Shown one piece after another: positions 1 to 9,260 of a stretch of 64,000 bases of DNA. The stretch spans positions 5,611,103-5,675,102 of the forward strand of contig OZ010580.1 in the NCBI GenBank assembly GCA_963932145.1, in the 5' to 3' direction. Position 1 is the first letter of the stretch. Each line of letters starts with the position of its first letter. Source of the stretch: Acanthosepion lycidas (Eukaryota > Mollusca > Cephalopoda > Sepiida > Sepiidae). The notes under the pieces are model-generated. The model was not told where the DNA came from, searched no databases, and saw only the letters and a program-made list of their open reading frames with translations. The translations under genes were made by a program, and so were the position numbers.

Positions 1-105
1 GTGACTCGAAAAGTTCTGAGTTCAATATCTGGTCACAACTAAATATATTTTGAACGCAATTATAGGCCTTCAAATACGGGTAAAATATATAGTTAGGCAT
101 TTTTC
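1..105 (-). repeat. Fragment of dispersed element G
   Basis: This stretch resembles the minus-strand copy at 36330-36400: both carry a segment meaning 'ATTTTGAACGCAA' followed by a run about a 'GCCTTC' motif and a TAAAATATAT/TAAAATGTAT stretch. Only part of the element is inside the window, so its limits and function are unknown. No coding signal is seen. Confidence 0.3.
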
Positions 106-214
106 TAAAAAAATGCTTTTGTCTATATTTCTGTATTGTAATTCTTTACAGCGTACGGGGACAGTTGTCATATTTGTTTGCCATATTCACGACGTTTCCG
201 TTATTGTACGCTAC

Positions 215-362
215 GTTCTTTAGGTAATATACGTTGTAATTTCGAACCGAACCCTTTATTTAGTTCACTGAAGAAAGCCGGAGCGTAAAACGGCCGAAAC
301 GCCGTGAAAATGGCAAGAAAGATGAGGACAACGGTCCGAACGACGTAAATAGTGTAAATAGT
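215..362 (+). repeat. SINE-4, 3' half
   Basis: The sequence aligns by eye with the 3' half of the full copy at 11352-11665. Shared landmarks are the ACCCTTTATTTAG/TTCAGTTCGA segment, a GCCGGAGC...CGGCCGAAACG stem-like motif, an ATGGCAAGAAAGATGAGGACA stretch and a GTAAATAGTGTAAATAG tail. The tRNA-like head is missing, which is the usual 5' truncation of a SINE. Confidence 0.55.
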
Positions 363-919
363 TACACTACCTCATCATACAAAAATTAAGAGCTATTTAA
401 GAAGAAAAAGAAATCATTGTTTGATTTTACATTTGTTTGGTTTTGGGAGGCACTTTTTAAAGAGATATCTTCATTGATCCAGTGTGACAATCTTTTTTTT
501 TTTTTTATTGATCTCTGAAAACATTTTAAACTAAATATAAGACCATGACGGATTTTTCTTTTAATTTCTTTCCTTGTCTACCATTTCTCTAAAATGCTTT
601 TAGTTAAAAAAAACAAAACAAAACAATGGCTTTGCAGAGAAATCAGAGAAACCAAAAAAATAAAAAATGAAAAAATAAAAAAGTGTGTTGGGATGGGGGA
701 GAAAAGAAAAGAAAACAAAAAAATGTAAAAGACAAAGCAATGCATCTGGGGGTCACTGACAGGCGTTTTCTTTGGCAAGTAGTGAATCAATAAAAGGCCA
801 ACTCCAACAATAAACAAAATCTGGCGCGATGCAGTGACTGCGATAGATGCATATCTCAACTCCGATGTCAGAAGTTGGTGCTTGAAACCAGGCAAAAATA
901 ACCAGGATTTTGAATAATG
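363..919. other. No gene seen; A/T-rich spacer
   Basis: AT-rich sequence with T and A runs at about 490-506 and 605-725. A 105-codon minus-strand frame (578-895) is dominated by Phe/Leu/Ser from poly-purine DNA and has no recognisable domain. Confidence 0.5.
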
Positions 920-1105
920 AAATTCAAGGCAATTGCTAGGTCAGCTGCTAAGAAAGTTGGATCACTGTGTCGTCCGAGACAACTTTTCTCTCCAGAATCT
1001 ATCATACATATCTTAAATCTACCATTCGTTCATGCTTAGTATATAGTTTTCACTTTTCCGGTGCCCCTACTATTTACATTGAGCTCCTTGATAAAATCCA
1101 AAAAA
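920..1105 (+). pseudogene. LINE-J (Jockey/CR1-like) ORF2 fragment
   Basis: Conceptual translation gives IARSAAKKVGSLCRPRQLFS followed by a broken 'PESI.HI' stretch, the same segment seen in the copies at 17.8-18.8, 38.6-39.1, 47.4-48.2, 49.0-49.9 and 59.5-60.0 kb. It lies in the C-terminal third of a non-LTR retrotransposon polymerase. Stops and frameshifts make it dead. It runs directly into the A/G microsatellite at its A-rich 'GATAAAATCCAAA' segment. Confidence 0.6.
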
Positions 1106-1526
1106 AGAAAGAAAGCAAAAAAAGAAAAAAAAGAAAAAAGAAAAAAAAGAAAAAAGAAAAAAAAGAAAAAAGAAAAAAAAGAAAAAAAGAAAAAAAAGAA
1201 AAAAGAAAAAAAAGAAAAAAAGAAAAAAAAGAAAAAAGAAAGAAAAAAAAAGAAAAAAAGAAAGAAAAAAAAAGAAAAAAAGAAAGGAAAAAAAGAAAGA
1301 AAAAAAAGAAAAAAAGAAAGAAAGAAAAAAAAGAAAGAAAGAAAAAGAAAGAAAAAAAGAAAAAAAAAGAAAAAAAAGAAAAAAAAAGAAAAAAAAGAAA
1401 AAAAAAGAAAAAAAAGAAAAAAAAAGAAAAAAAAAGAAAAAAAAAGAAAAAACAAAAAAAAAAAGAAAAAACAAAAAAAAAGAAAAAAGAAAGAAAAAAG
1501 AAAAAAAAAGAAAAGAAAAAGAAAAG
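1098..1526. repeat. (A4-8G)n microsatellite
   Basis: About 430 bases consist almost only of A and G on the plus strand, mostly AAAAAG/AAAAAAG units with occasional GAAA. It gives long Lys/Lys-Arg frames on plus and Phe/Leu frames on minus. These are composition artefacts, not genes. The left edge is the LINE-J segment that normally reads AAATCCAAAGAAGA, so the array appears to have grown from it. Confidence 0.9.
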
Positions 1527-2130
1527 GCAATCAGGCTGATCTAATTCGGAAGAACAGTTGAAAATCTTTCCCACTCAGTTTCCTAGATTTGGTCTTTTGT
1601 CAAAGCTAAACTTAGTAAATATCAATAATAAAAGAAACATAACAAAGACAGGATAAAAATGCAAGAGTTTAAGAGGTGAGTAACAAATTACTAATTGTCG
1701 TTTTTTGTAGAAGGTGAGGTTATAAGTCATGTTTATATTGTTTGCTGTAACTTATTTTGATCCAAAGATGTAAAGTTTAAACATTTCTATTATCTTTTAT
1801 CCTGAAGAGGAGTAATATTTAAATACCTTTTTTTTTATTAAATTTAAAACAAAGGTGCAACTTAAACGCGGTCCTTTATGATAATTAACACACACATAGA
1901 TGTAAATCTGGAAACCTGACAGCTTTTACAATATATGACAGTTTGCAAAAAAAGTTTATATCGTCAGGCTTCACCGATCATACAGAATCATCAGAAAGTG
2001 GTTATATATTTGCAAAAAAGCGACAACTTTTATATTGATATGATTCTGATAACGCTGTCAGATCCGCAAAACGTGTCAACATAAGTTTTTACAAATTGTC
2101 ATATATATTTTTAAAAGATTAAGGGATTTA
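1527..2130. other. No gene seen
   Basis: AT-rich unique-looking sequence without a domain or repeat I recognise. Two loosely similar stretches with 'TTGCAAAAAA' at about 1943 and 2010 suggest an old local duplication. Confidence 0.4.
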
Positions 2131-2134
2131 TTTT

Positions 2135-2385
2135 TCATCCGATATTTATCTAACTTCAAATGTTAATATTTAGTGGATACTCGTATTTGAAATAGACGTT
2201 TTATTTTTACTTTAAGTAGTATGTACTTCTGTCAGTCTCCGCATTCGATGAATCTCAAAAAAGTCCTTTCCGACAGGAATCGAACTTGTGTCCCACTAAG
2301 ACAAACCAAGAGAAACCAACATTTGTTCGATTCAGTGTGCTTTACTACTCGGATACCAAGAGCGTCACAGTGTAGCAAAGCTCTA
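2135..2385 (-). repeat. SINE-5 (tRNA-derived) copy
   Basis: Read on the minus strand it starts with a tRNA-like head containing a B-box-like AAGTTCGATTCCTGTC and continues into a body with GAGTATCCACTAAATATTAAC. The body matches the copy at 58757-58965 (GAGTATCTACTAAAAATAACG) and the reversed copy at 57735-57870. A tRNA-derived Pol III promoter is therefore likely ancestral. Activity is not expected. Confidence 0.5.
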
Positions 2386-2393
2386 TTTTCACA

Positions 2394-2690
2394 ATGATCC
2401 CAAGAGGGAAGCCGTATAGAGTTTCAACTCCTGTAGGGTCACCCATGGCGGTAAGGTCGAGGAGGTGGAACAAGAATGAGCGCGACACAACCCCCGAAGA
2501 CCCCAACGGCGGAATAGGCAAAGATCTACACAAACCGGCAAAAGAAGGCAGCGCCAGTCGGGCTGGCGTAACCAAAGCGGACCTTGATAGGCCAAACATC
2601 CGACAGGTTTGCCAGACTTCGCTTCTCTCAATCCCCTTTGAGCCGTGACGGAGGTGCTTCTGGCAAAGTGTGTGGGCTTCGTCGCCGAAC
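2394..2690 (-). repeat. GC-rich dispersed fragment, possible LINE 3' region
   Basis: This block is far more GC- and CpG-rich than its surroundings and is open in several frames on both strands (84 codons plus, 115 codons minus). The minus strand contains GCCATGGGTGACCCTACAGG, a phrase I associate with the 3' region of widespread animal non-LTR elements. That association is from memory and unverified. Alternatively it could be an old host exon. No domain is visible. Confidence 0.3.
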
Positions 2691-2803
2691 AAAATTGTTC
2701 ACCAAAATCAAATCCACGCGAATAACTCTTGAGGTGTAGTCAGGGACTTCACAGCCATTTTAAGGAAAACACATTTACCCACTAAGATTCTTTTCTGGAA
2801 AGC

Positions 2804-2805
<2 letters not shown>

Positions 2806-2838
<33 letters not shown>
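2806..2838. repeat. (TA)n microsatellite
   Basis: Pure alternating TA. Similar tracts recur about twenty times in the window and often sit at the edges of mobile elements. Confidence 0.95.
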
Positions 2839-2841
<3 letters not shown>

Positions 2842-2919
2842 AAATATAGTCTTAAGATGTGCTATATTTATGTGATAAAGTGCTCAATATCAGAGATAGA
2901 GCGTGTGTAAATATAAAAG

Positions 2920-3040
2920 TGAACATAGAAGTTAACACTTAGAGGCGACAGTATGTTTCATGCTATATGCAATCGTCAGGCCACGTGTGCTGTTATTTTT
3001 CTCGGCTATTTATATATATATATATATACGGGTCAGTGGT
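2920..3040 (+). repeat. Left inverted terminal repeat of the Penelope-like element
   Basis: GTGAACATAGAAGTTAACAC, then GTTTCATGCT, TGCTGTTATTTTTCTCGGCT, a TA tract and CGGGTCAGTGGTGCA recur in reverse complement at 4405-4524 in mirrored order. The left copy has an extra internal piece (about 2964-2990). Penelope-like elements are known to carry LTR-like repeats in inverted as well as direct arrangement, which fits this layout. Confidence 0.7.
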
Positions 3041-3062
3041 GCACTCACATACTCACTACAGA

Positions 3063-3770
3063 ACACAAAAAAGGCCAACAGGAGAAGAAATATCATATGA
3101 TTCAACCCACCGTACAGCAAAAATAAACTTAGGAAAAATATTCTTTAAACTCTTACACAAACATTTCCCGGAATCAAGCACCCTACACAAAATATTCAAC
3201 AAAAACACAGTAAAAATCAGCTACAGCTGCACCGAGAACATGGCACAAATAATAAAAAAAAAACACAACAGGAAAATTATCAACAAACCACACGAACAAA
3301 TTAAACCCACGTGCAACTAGAGAGTAAAGAACGAATGTCCCTTAAACGGAAATTGTTTACAAAACAACGTAATATACCAAGCCACGATAAAATCACCAGA
3401 TAATGAAGAAAAGGTATACATAGGAGTAACTGAAAGACCCTGGAAACAAAGAAATTATACACACAAAACATCTTTCACTAATAGTAAATATGCGAACAGT
3501 ACAATGCTTTCTAAGTATATCTGGGAAATTAAAAACAAAACGAACATCACACCAAAAATATATTGGAAAATAAGGAAAAGGTCATCAACCTACAACAACC
3601 AATCAAAAACTTGCAAACTTTGCTTGGAGGAAAAAATAGCTATCATTACTTTCCCAGACCAAAATAAATTATTAAATAAAAGATCCGAGCTCATCTCAAA
3701 ATGCAGACATGAAAACAAATTTTTACTACGTTACTTAAAAATCAAAAACAGAAAAAATAATATAAAATAA
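3063..3770 (+). pseudogene. Penelope-like retroelement, C-terminal region with GIY-YIG endonuclease
   Basis: Seen: the motif FNPPYS in one frame (about 3100-3114), then after a frameshift NLGKIFFKLL in the frame used from 3120, a single in-frame TAG at 3318-3320, and then NVIYQATI...KVYIGVTERPWKQR...HKTSF, followed by LSKYIWEIK, CKLCLEEK and LNKRSELISKCRH up to a stop at 3768-3770. Known: this order is typical of the region after the reverse transcriptase in Penelope-like elements, where a GIY-YIG nuclease nicks the target. The (I)Y...YIG core and the downstream Arg and His are visible. The RT domain is absent (5' truncation), and the stop plus the frameshift make it inactive. The TAG replaces what looks like a Cys codon of a CNC-type motif (CN*R). 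Confidence 0.85.
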
Positions 3771-3929
3771 AAAATAAACATAATAACAATAAGCAAAATT
3801 AATTAACCCAAACAAATTACCAAATCACACCTGTTAGAACAGACGAAATAGAATAATAATAATAATAATAAAAAACAACGAAACCAAACCAAAATATCGA
3901 ACGAAAAAATACCTATAACTGTTAAATAA

Positions 3930-3973
<44 letters not shown>

Positions 3974-4404
3974 TACGTTACTTAAAAAACGAAAACCGAA
4001 AAAGAGAAAATATACAAATAAATAATAACAAGTAAAATAAATTGACCTAAATTCATCCAAATAAATAAACAAACCAATCCCGATAAAGTTACCGTTAGAA
4101 AAAAAACAAATAAAAGATAATCAATCCAAATAAATAAAATTAAAAACTGTTCCCGCCAAAATAATAGTTAGAATAAACTACAACAATCAACCCCAAAACC
4201 GAATAAATAGCTTTAATTAAATTCTCAAACCAAAACTATTAAATAAGTGATATAAACAAATTTTTACTACGTTAAAAAAAACAAAAAACAAAAAAAATAA
4301 ATATATATATAAGATAAGAAACAAAAAAATAAAAACAAGCAAAATAATTTAACCTAAATAAATAAACAAATAAACGATTTCCGGTAAAATAACCGCCAAA
4401 ATAG
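3771..4404 (+). repeat. Penelope-like element 3' region with triplicated segment
   Basis: The phrase TTTTTACTACGTTA, which ends the coding part at 3720, recurs at about 3970 and 4261, each followed by an A-rich stretch with AAATAAATAAACAAA and a 'CCG.TAAA...CCG' segment. So the 3' untranslated part exists as about three diverged tandem copies of roughly 250-290 bases, separated by TA tracts. Multiple terminal copies are common in this retroelement class. Confidence 0.55.
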
Positions 4405-4429
4405 ACTACCCACAATGCACCACTGACCC

Positions 4430-4471
<42 letters not shown>

Positions 4472-4524
4472 CCGAGAAAAATAACAGCATGAAACAGACT
4501 AAGTGTTGACTTCTATGTTCACTT
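4405..4524 (-). repeat. Right inverted terminal repeat of the Penelope-like element
   Basis: Reverse complement of 2920-3040: TGCACCACTGACCCG, a TA tract, AGCCGAGAAAAATAACAGCA, TGAAAC and GTGTTGACTTCTATGTTCAC. Together the two arms enclose about 1.6 kb. The TA tract inside the arm differs in length between the copies. Confidence 0.7.
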
Positions 4525-4539
4525 ATATATATATATATA

Positions 4540-4830
4540 TATATTTATTTTAAGACATTTTATGTTTATGCATTCTTTTTATAGATACAGATATTTAAGT
4601 AAATGCTCTTTTTTTATAATAAAGAGTATTAATAACATTTACCGGCCTGAATGTCTGAGAAATTTTCATAGAAAATATTCGTCCTCCGACAGGAATCCAA
4701 CCTGTATCCTATAGTGAAGATTGAAGTTTAAAGGCAGTAAATTCGACCTTGCTAACTGAACGATCCTATGTGGCTCGCTCGGTTAAGAGCACGTCAGGCT
4801 AAATGACGGTTATATATATTTCAACTTCCA
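4540..4830 (-). repeat. SINE-5 (tRNA-derived) copy, degraded
   Basis: On the minus strand a head at 4830-4770 begins CCTGACGTGCTCTTAACCGA in plus-strand complement sense (plus: GGCTCGCTCGGTTAAGAGCACG), resembling a type II tRNA start. A B-box-like GACAGGAATCCAACCTG lies at 4688-4704, and the body contains ATTCAGGCCGG as in the 57.8-kb copy. Old and diverged. Confidence 0.4.
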
Positions 4831-5040
4831 TATGATATGACCAAATATCGGGACTAATTTTAATGCAATAATGGATTTCCCATTTTAAATAATATTTTAT
4901 AAAATTTATCATAATTTTAAGCACACTAGACTTTTTGAAAACATTAATAAGGTGAATGAAATAGGTGCCTAATAGATGAGAGTACGGTCGTTTATTAATC
5001 CGCCTGTTAATTAATTTTGCACACTTCCCTACAGCTCAAA

Positions 5041-5306
5041 CAATTCCTAGCTAGCAAAATCCGTTGCAATCTAACGCATTCAATTCCTAGCTAGCAAAAT
5101 CCGTTGCAATCTAACGCATTCAATTCCTAGCTAGCAAAATCCGTTGCAATCTAACGCATTCAGTTCCTAGCTAGCAAAATCCGTTGCAATCTAACGCATT
5201 CAGTTCCTAGCTAGCAAAATCCGTTGCAATCTAACGCATTCAATTCCTAGCTAGCAAAATCCGTGGCTATCGAGCGCATCTGATTCTAAGGTAGCAAAAT
5301 TCCTGG
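5041..5306 (+). repeat. 40-bp minisatellite
   Basis: The unit begins CAATTCCTAGCTAGCAAAAT and ends CTAACGCATT. Units start at 5041, 5081, 5121, 5161, 5201 and 5241 (40 bases apart), with only an A/G change at the third base in two of them. The sixth unit decays after CCGT, and a fragment of a seventh (to 5306) is strongly diverged. CTAGCTAG inside the unit is palindromic. A single related copy lies at about 11295-11345, so the unit also exists as a dispersed sequence. Confidence 0.95.
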
Positions 5307-5909
5307 GAGTGTATAAAACTTGAATAATAATGAAAACCAAATCAAAAATTCAAACTGATTAAAAAAGAAATAGAATGAAAAGCATATCGCGCAAACCTTT
5401 ATTATTTGTACTGAGTTAGATCCTTACTGGGTTTTGGGGCGTCAAAGTGAAGCTAAAGATAAAATAGAATATTATAGTAGATATAATTCCAGGGAAAATA
5501 ATTAAAAACAATACGGTATTATAATCCATCATCAATCTCATTTTTTACGCTTGTGAAGAGAAAAAAAGAAGCAAAATAGGAATATCAGTAAAGAAATGGG
5601 TGTGTCTGGAGATTTTTTTTTCCAGGGGTGAATAAGTACAAGGGAAATTCTTGAATAGAAAAGAAGTGCAAGACAGAGACAGCGTAATAAAGAAATTAGA
5701 CGCTAGAAGTAGTTGAGTTTTGCAATTACAAGGGCATACTGAAAAGATTTCAACCCAACTCGGAAGCCGTTCAAAGCGAATTCATGAAAATCTGGAGTTT
5801 GGTCATTTGGTCAGACTATGGAAAGTGGGTCGGATGGAGTACGTTTTAGCATGCTTTCTGAAGTTGCTATGGTTGAATTGATTTAACTGTTGACCTTTGA
5901 GCATAAATC
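5307..5909. other. No gene seen
   Basis: Mixed-composition DNA without a recognisable repeat or coding frame. Confidence 0.4.
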
Positions 5910-6930
5910 AATTTATAGATGAGAGAGAGAGAGAAGCGGGGTAATAGAGGACAAACAAGAATCACCGACTTCAGAAAAGCTGGGTAAGTAGGAGTATTTC
6001 ATTCGGGGGAGGAATAAAAGAGACAAAAGTTACCTATTGAGGAAAAACGCGAAGGAGAAGAGAGAGTGAGGGAGATATTGAAAAGGATCTAAAGTGAGAA
6101 GAAACAACTTCAGAAAAGAGGGTGGGAGAAGTAGGACTATTATATTTTGGATGGAAGAAGAGAGGCGGGACGTCTATAGAGGAAGAAAGCGAAGGAGAGA
6201 GAAAATAACTCGTCATCCATTTATGGAATGAGAGAGAAAGAGAAAAATTGAAATCACCATTTTATAGATGAGAAAGAGAGAAAGCTAAAAGGCATTAATT
6301 CATGGAAAGAGAGAGGAGAAACAGAGAGATAAACTGCAATCGCCCATTCATAGAAGGAGGGAGGGAGGGAGAGAGAGAGAGAGAGAGCAATCACCCTTTC
6401 ATGGCAAGAGAGAAAGTCAACAATCAGTCATTCATCGAAGCAGAGAGAGGGAGCCAGCAATCAGCCATTCACGAAAGGGGAGAGAGAGCGAAGCAGTCAG
6501 AAATGAACCATTCCTCGAAGGAGAGAGAGAGAGAGAGAGAGAGAGACAGCAATCACCTATTCATAGAAAGAGACAGACACAGAGAGAGGCAACAATCAGT
6601 CATTCATCGAAGGAGAGTGGCAACAGTCATTCATCGAAGGAGAGAGAGAGAGACAGACAGACAGATAGAAATCATCCAATCCTCGAAGGAGAGAGAGAGA
6701 TAGAGAACCAGCAATCACCTATTCATCGAAGGAGAGAGATAAAGAGAGAGAGAGAGAGAGATAAAGAGAGAGAAAGAGATATAAAGAGAGAGAGATAAAG
6801 AGAGAGAGAGAGCCAGCAATCACCCATTCATCGAAGGAGAGAGGCAACAATCAGTCATTCATCGAAGGGGAGAGAGAGCCAACAATCACCCATTCACGAA
6901 AGGGGAGAGAGAACAGAAATCACCCGTTCG
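5910..6930. repeat. GA-rich minisatellite with CAATCACCCATTCAT spacer
   Basis: GAGAGA runs of variable length alternate with a spacer of the form AGCAATCACCCATTCATCGA or AACAATCAGTCATTCATCGA followed by AGG. At least ten spacers are visible from about 6220 to 6920 (the first few diverged), with weaker GA-rich copies back to 5910. A 133-codon plus frame (6302-6703) is produced by the array and is not a credible gene. Confidence 0.85.
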
Positions 6931-7809
6931 TGGAAGGTAGGAGCAGAGATAGTGAGGGAGAGGGCGGGGTGGGGCGAGGAAGTCATTCATTCATAGATGA
7001 AAAGAGACTGACAGGAATTATCTATTCATGGATGGTGAAAGTATTAACAGTAGTAATTACTGATCGAGAGAATGAGCTTAGAAGTGGGAATTGAAAGAGG
7101 CGACATTATAGTATTTAACAGAACAAAGAGACAAACGGAATAAACGAGATGTGTCGAGTGAATAAATTAGAAGTTGTATTGAAAGAAAACGAAAGTGAAA
7201 TCAAAATGTCAACGGTTTTTGTTTCATACGATCGAAAATGAATGAACATTGTAAAATTTAAATGCAGTAAATAACTCCTCAGTAGAAAGACGTGAGCATA
7301 TTTCAAGGAAAATGATTATTGGATTCCTATTTAAAATTAGGGAAAACTGGATTAGACTAGAGTTGAGTAAAAAGTTTATGTTAGAAATGTCGACGTAAAA
7401 ATAAGTGGTGAACAGTTATTGGTGGTGGTAGTTGAGCGTTTGTGACAATGAATTAGTGATTGCGACAAAAGTGTGGTGAAGAGTGAGAAGTTGAAATGAT
7501 AATCAGTCAGCAAGTGAAACCCCCCCCCAAAAAAAAAAACAAAAATCAAAAAAAAACTTACTTTAAACAAAGGAAATATTTCCAGAAAAATGATTTGGAG
7601 TTAAGAGAAAATTTCAATGAAACAGAATGAAGATGGGAAAATCATTTGGAAATTATGGAACCGGAAGAGAGGTGGTAACGTGAAATTTGTGTTATGGATT
7701 TATAGACAAACCCGCAAGCATACCATGTTAATCAAATATTATTTTAAAATGATTAAAATACTCAATGTGCAAACAGGACAATTCATGATCGTATTACAAT
7801 ATTAATACC
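6931..7809. other. No gene seen
   Basis: Short A- and T-rich frames only. A C/A run at 7520-7555 is low complexity. Confidence 0.4.
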
Positions 7810-7829
7810 AACATTTTCGATCCCGGCTT

Positions 7830-7915
7830 GAAACAATCGGATGTCTAGCCACACTGATGAGCTGTGATACAGCGAAACTGTCTGTGGATGACCGGAGACA
7901 GTCTGTTTCTTGCTT
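7830..7915 (+). ncRNA. Hammerhead ribozyme
   Basis: All catalytic elements are present in the right order. Core CTGATGA is at 7854-7860, stem II GCTGT/ACAGC at 7861-7865 and 7869-7873 closed by loop GAT, and GAAA at 7874-7877. Stem III has 7 pairs (7877-7883 with 7896-7902), and the cleavage triplet GTC is at 7901-7903, so cleavage would follow C7903. Stem I is the weak part: ACA/TGT (7851-7853 with 7904-7906), then a CC/TT mismatch, then GA/TC pairs. Hammerheads in animal genomes are known from retrozymes, Penelope-like elements and some SINEs. The open stem I with an internal mismatch is compatible with the loop contacts of natural type I forms. Activity is inferred, not shown. Confidence 0.85.
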
Positions 7916-7970
7916 GAACGCTATCTTCAGGCCATTCAGATGATCGCGTTCAAGTATTAAACAGATTGTC
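7897..7970 (+). ncRNA. Long hairpin overlapping the ribozyme cleavage site
   Basis: GACAGTCTGTTT (7897-7908) can pair with AAACAGATTGTC (7959-7970) over 12 positions including one G-U. Inside it CTTGAACGC (7913-7921) pairs perfectly with GCGTTCAAG (7946-7954). The outer stem uses the 3' strand of hammerhead stem III and the cleavage site, so the two folds exclude each other. A compact rod-like fold next to a hammerhead is typical of retrozyme and viroid-like RNAs. Confidence 0.65.
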
Positions 7971-8034
7971 GCCTTCAGTGTCCACTTTTAGATATACCTA
8001 CGCTCTAAGATACTAAGCAGTTTTACCCATAAAT

Positions 8035-8112
8035 ATTGTGAGGATCGAACTCACTATTTGGTCGTAATCGGTCTAGCGAGACAAGTTTGCTAACCATTAC
8101 ACCACGTCGAAG
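8035..8112 (-). repeat. tRNA-like SINE head
   Basis: On the minus strand: GTGGTGTAATGGTTAGC (A-box region), about 40 bases later GTGAGTTCGATCCTCAC (B box inside a T-arm-like hairpin). The same head occurs at 41225-41297, 48685-48770, 60316-60425 and 62443-62560. It sits about 65 bases from the rod fold. Whether head and ribozyme belong to one element is uncertain because they face opposite strands. Confidence 0.55.
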
Positions 8113-8754
8113 TGTCCAAGATAGCCTAAGAACAACAATAATGGTATTCAGCTTTCAGGTGGTGAGTGTGTGTGTGTATGTATGTATGTATGTACTCCAT
8201 TTATTACTGAGTACAAGTCGTGTATACTTTCAGGCAATATCTATGGTTCGGCTTATACTCGGGTAACAGATTCGTTTAAAGCCCTGTTACAAGACAGGGA
8301 CAGACACTTCATTTCATACAAGACAGTTCCTAGTCAGGAAACGATGAAGACTTCAAAACTGTTTTAATTAGTCACGAAAAGCTGTGCTTCAACCTCAGCA
8401 AATGAAGCTTACCAAAATTACAGTGCAACTTTATTTCAGGAGTCTATGCTTATCTTCTTCTGACATGCGCCTTGATATGGTTTTCTGTAGTAGCATTCAC
8501 CGAGTATAAGGCTCGAGATGCGCTCAATGTAGAGGGTTACTGTTAAAATAGTTATTACGAAGGTGGTAGGAGTCAAAGAGAGGTGGTGATAGGAAATGAT
8601 GATTATGAGGATAAGGAAAACAGATAACGATTGACCATTGACAAGAAGGTTAAGATTGTTGCGTTCGGCGAAACATCCATACGGGAGTCTGTAAAAAAAA
8701 AAGTAGCAGTTTATGGTTGTTTGGGGGGGGATTTCAACTTTTGCCTTACATTTA
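8113..8754. repeat. Spacer with dispersed element L fragment
   Basis: From about 8500 to 8690 the phrases 'TATAAGGCTCG', 'TAGAGGGTTAC' and 'AGATAACGATTGACC...AAGGTTAAGATTGT' recur in the same order at 17440-17560 and 34385-34465, with a partial copy at 11225-11285. The element is unassigned. A 65-codon frame (8170-8367) preceded by a decent acceptor (TATACTTTCAG) was considered and not called. Confidence 0.35.
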
Positions 8755-9163
8755 GAAGACAATAAAAGAACAGGGTTCAGGAAGACAAGATGGCGACTGA
8801 CATTGCATTTAAATTTCTGAAGATTGTAGGTGGCTGTGTAGCATGAAACCGGGAGGGAGTTCCGCAGAAGAGAAAAGAGACTATAAAAAACATAGTTAGT
8901 TCAACAGGTGAGACCTAGTTGCCAATCTAGTAGTACGCTTAAATTCATGCAGTCGAGGTAGCAAAGAGGAGTGCTCAGTAGAACAACTGCCATGAAAATA
9001 TTTATAGAAAAGACAGAGAGATGCAACCTTACGATAGGTGTGAAAGTGACAGAAGTCGAGATGCCAGATCAGGACCGATAACATTACACGTCTCATATTC
9101 TTTGTATTTTGTAGAGATGATCTAGATATATTGCAAGAGCATCAGGCCAGATATGATAATATA
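8755..9163 (-). pseudogene. LINE-J (Jockey/CR1-like) ORF2 3' end
   Basis: Minus-strand translation gives VASLCLFYKYFHG, LLPRLHEFKR and TRLATRSH, then after disruption a FRNLPPGFMLHS-like stretch and the KFKCNVSRHL ending. This is the C-terminal end of the LINE-J polymerase seen elsewhere in the window. The region is frameshifted and lacks all upstream domains. Confidence 0.65.
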
Positions 9164-9203
9164 TAAAACAAATATATAATAAATTGCATTAATTTTTGAC
9201 TCA

Positions 9204-9208
<5 letters not shown>

Positions 9209-9259
<51 letters not shown>
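9209..9259. repeat. (TA)n microsatellite
   Basis: About 50 bases of uninterrupted TA. Confidence 0.95.

Positions 9260-9260
<1 letters not shown>

Noticed and set aside
967-1574. Five long Lys-rich or Phe-rich frames
   Set aside because: They come from the A/G microsatellite and the LINE remnant before it.
8170-8367. 65-codon frame with an acceptor-like TATACTTTCAG before its second half
   Set aside because: Only 40 codons follow the acceptor, no donor or homologue is recognised, and the start lies in a TGTATG repeat. Chance is likely.
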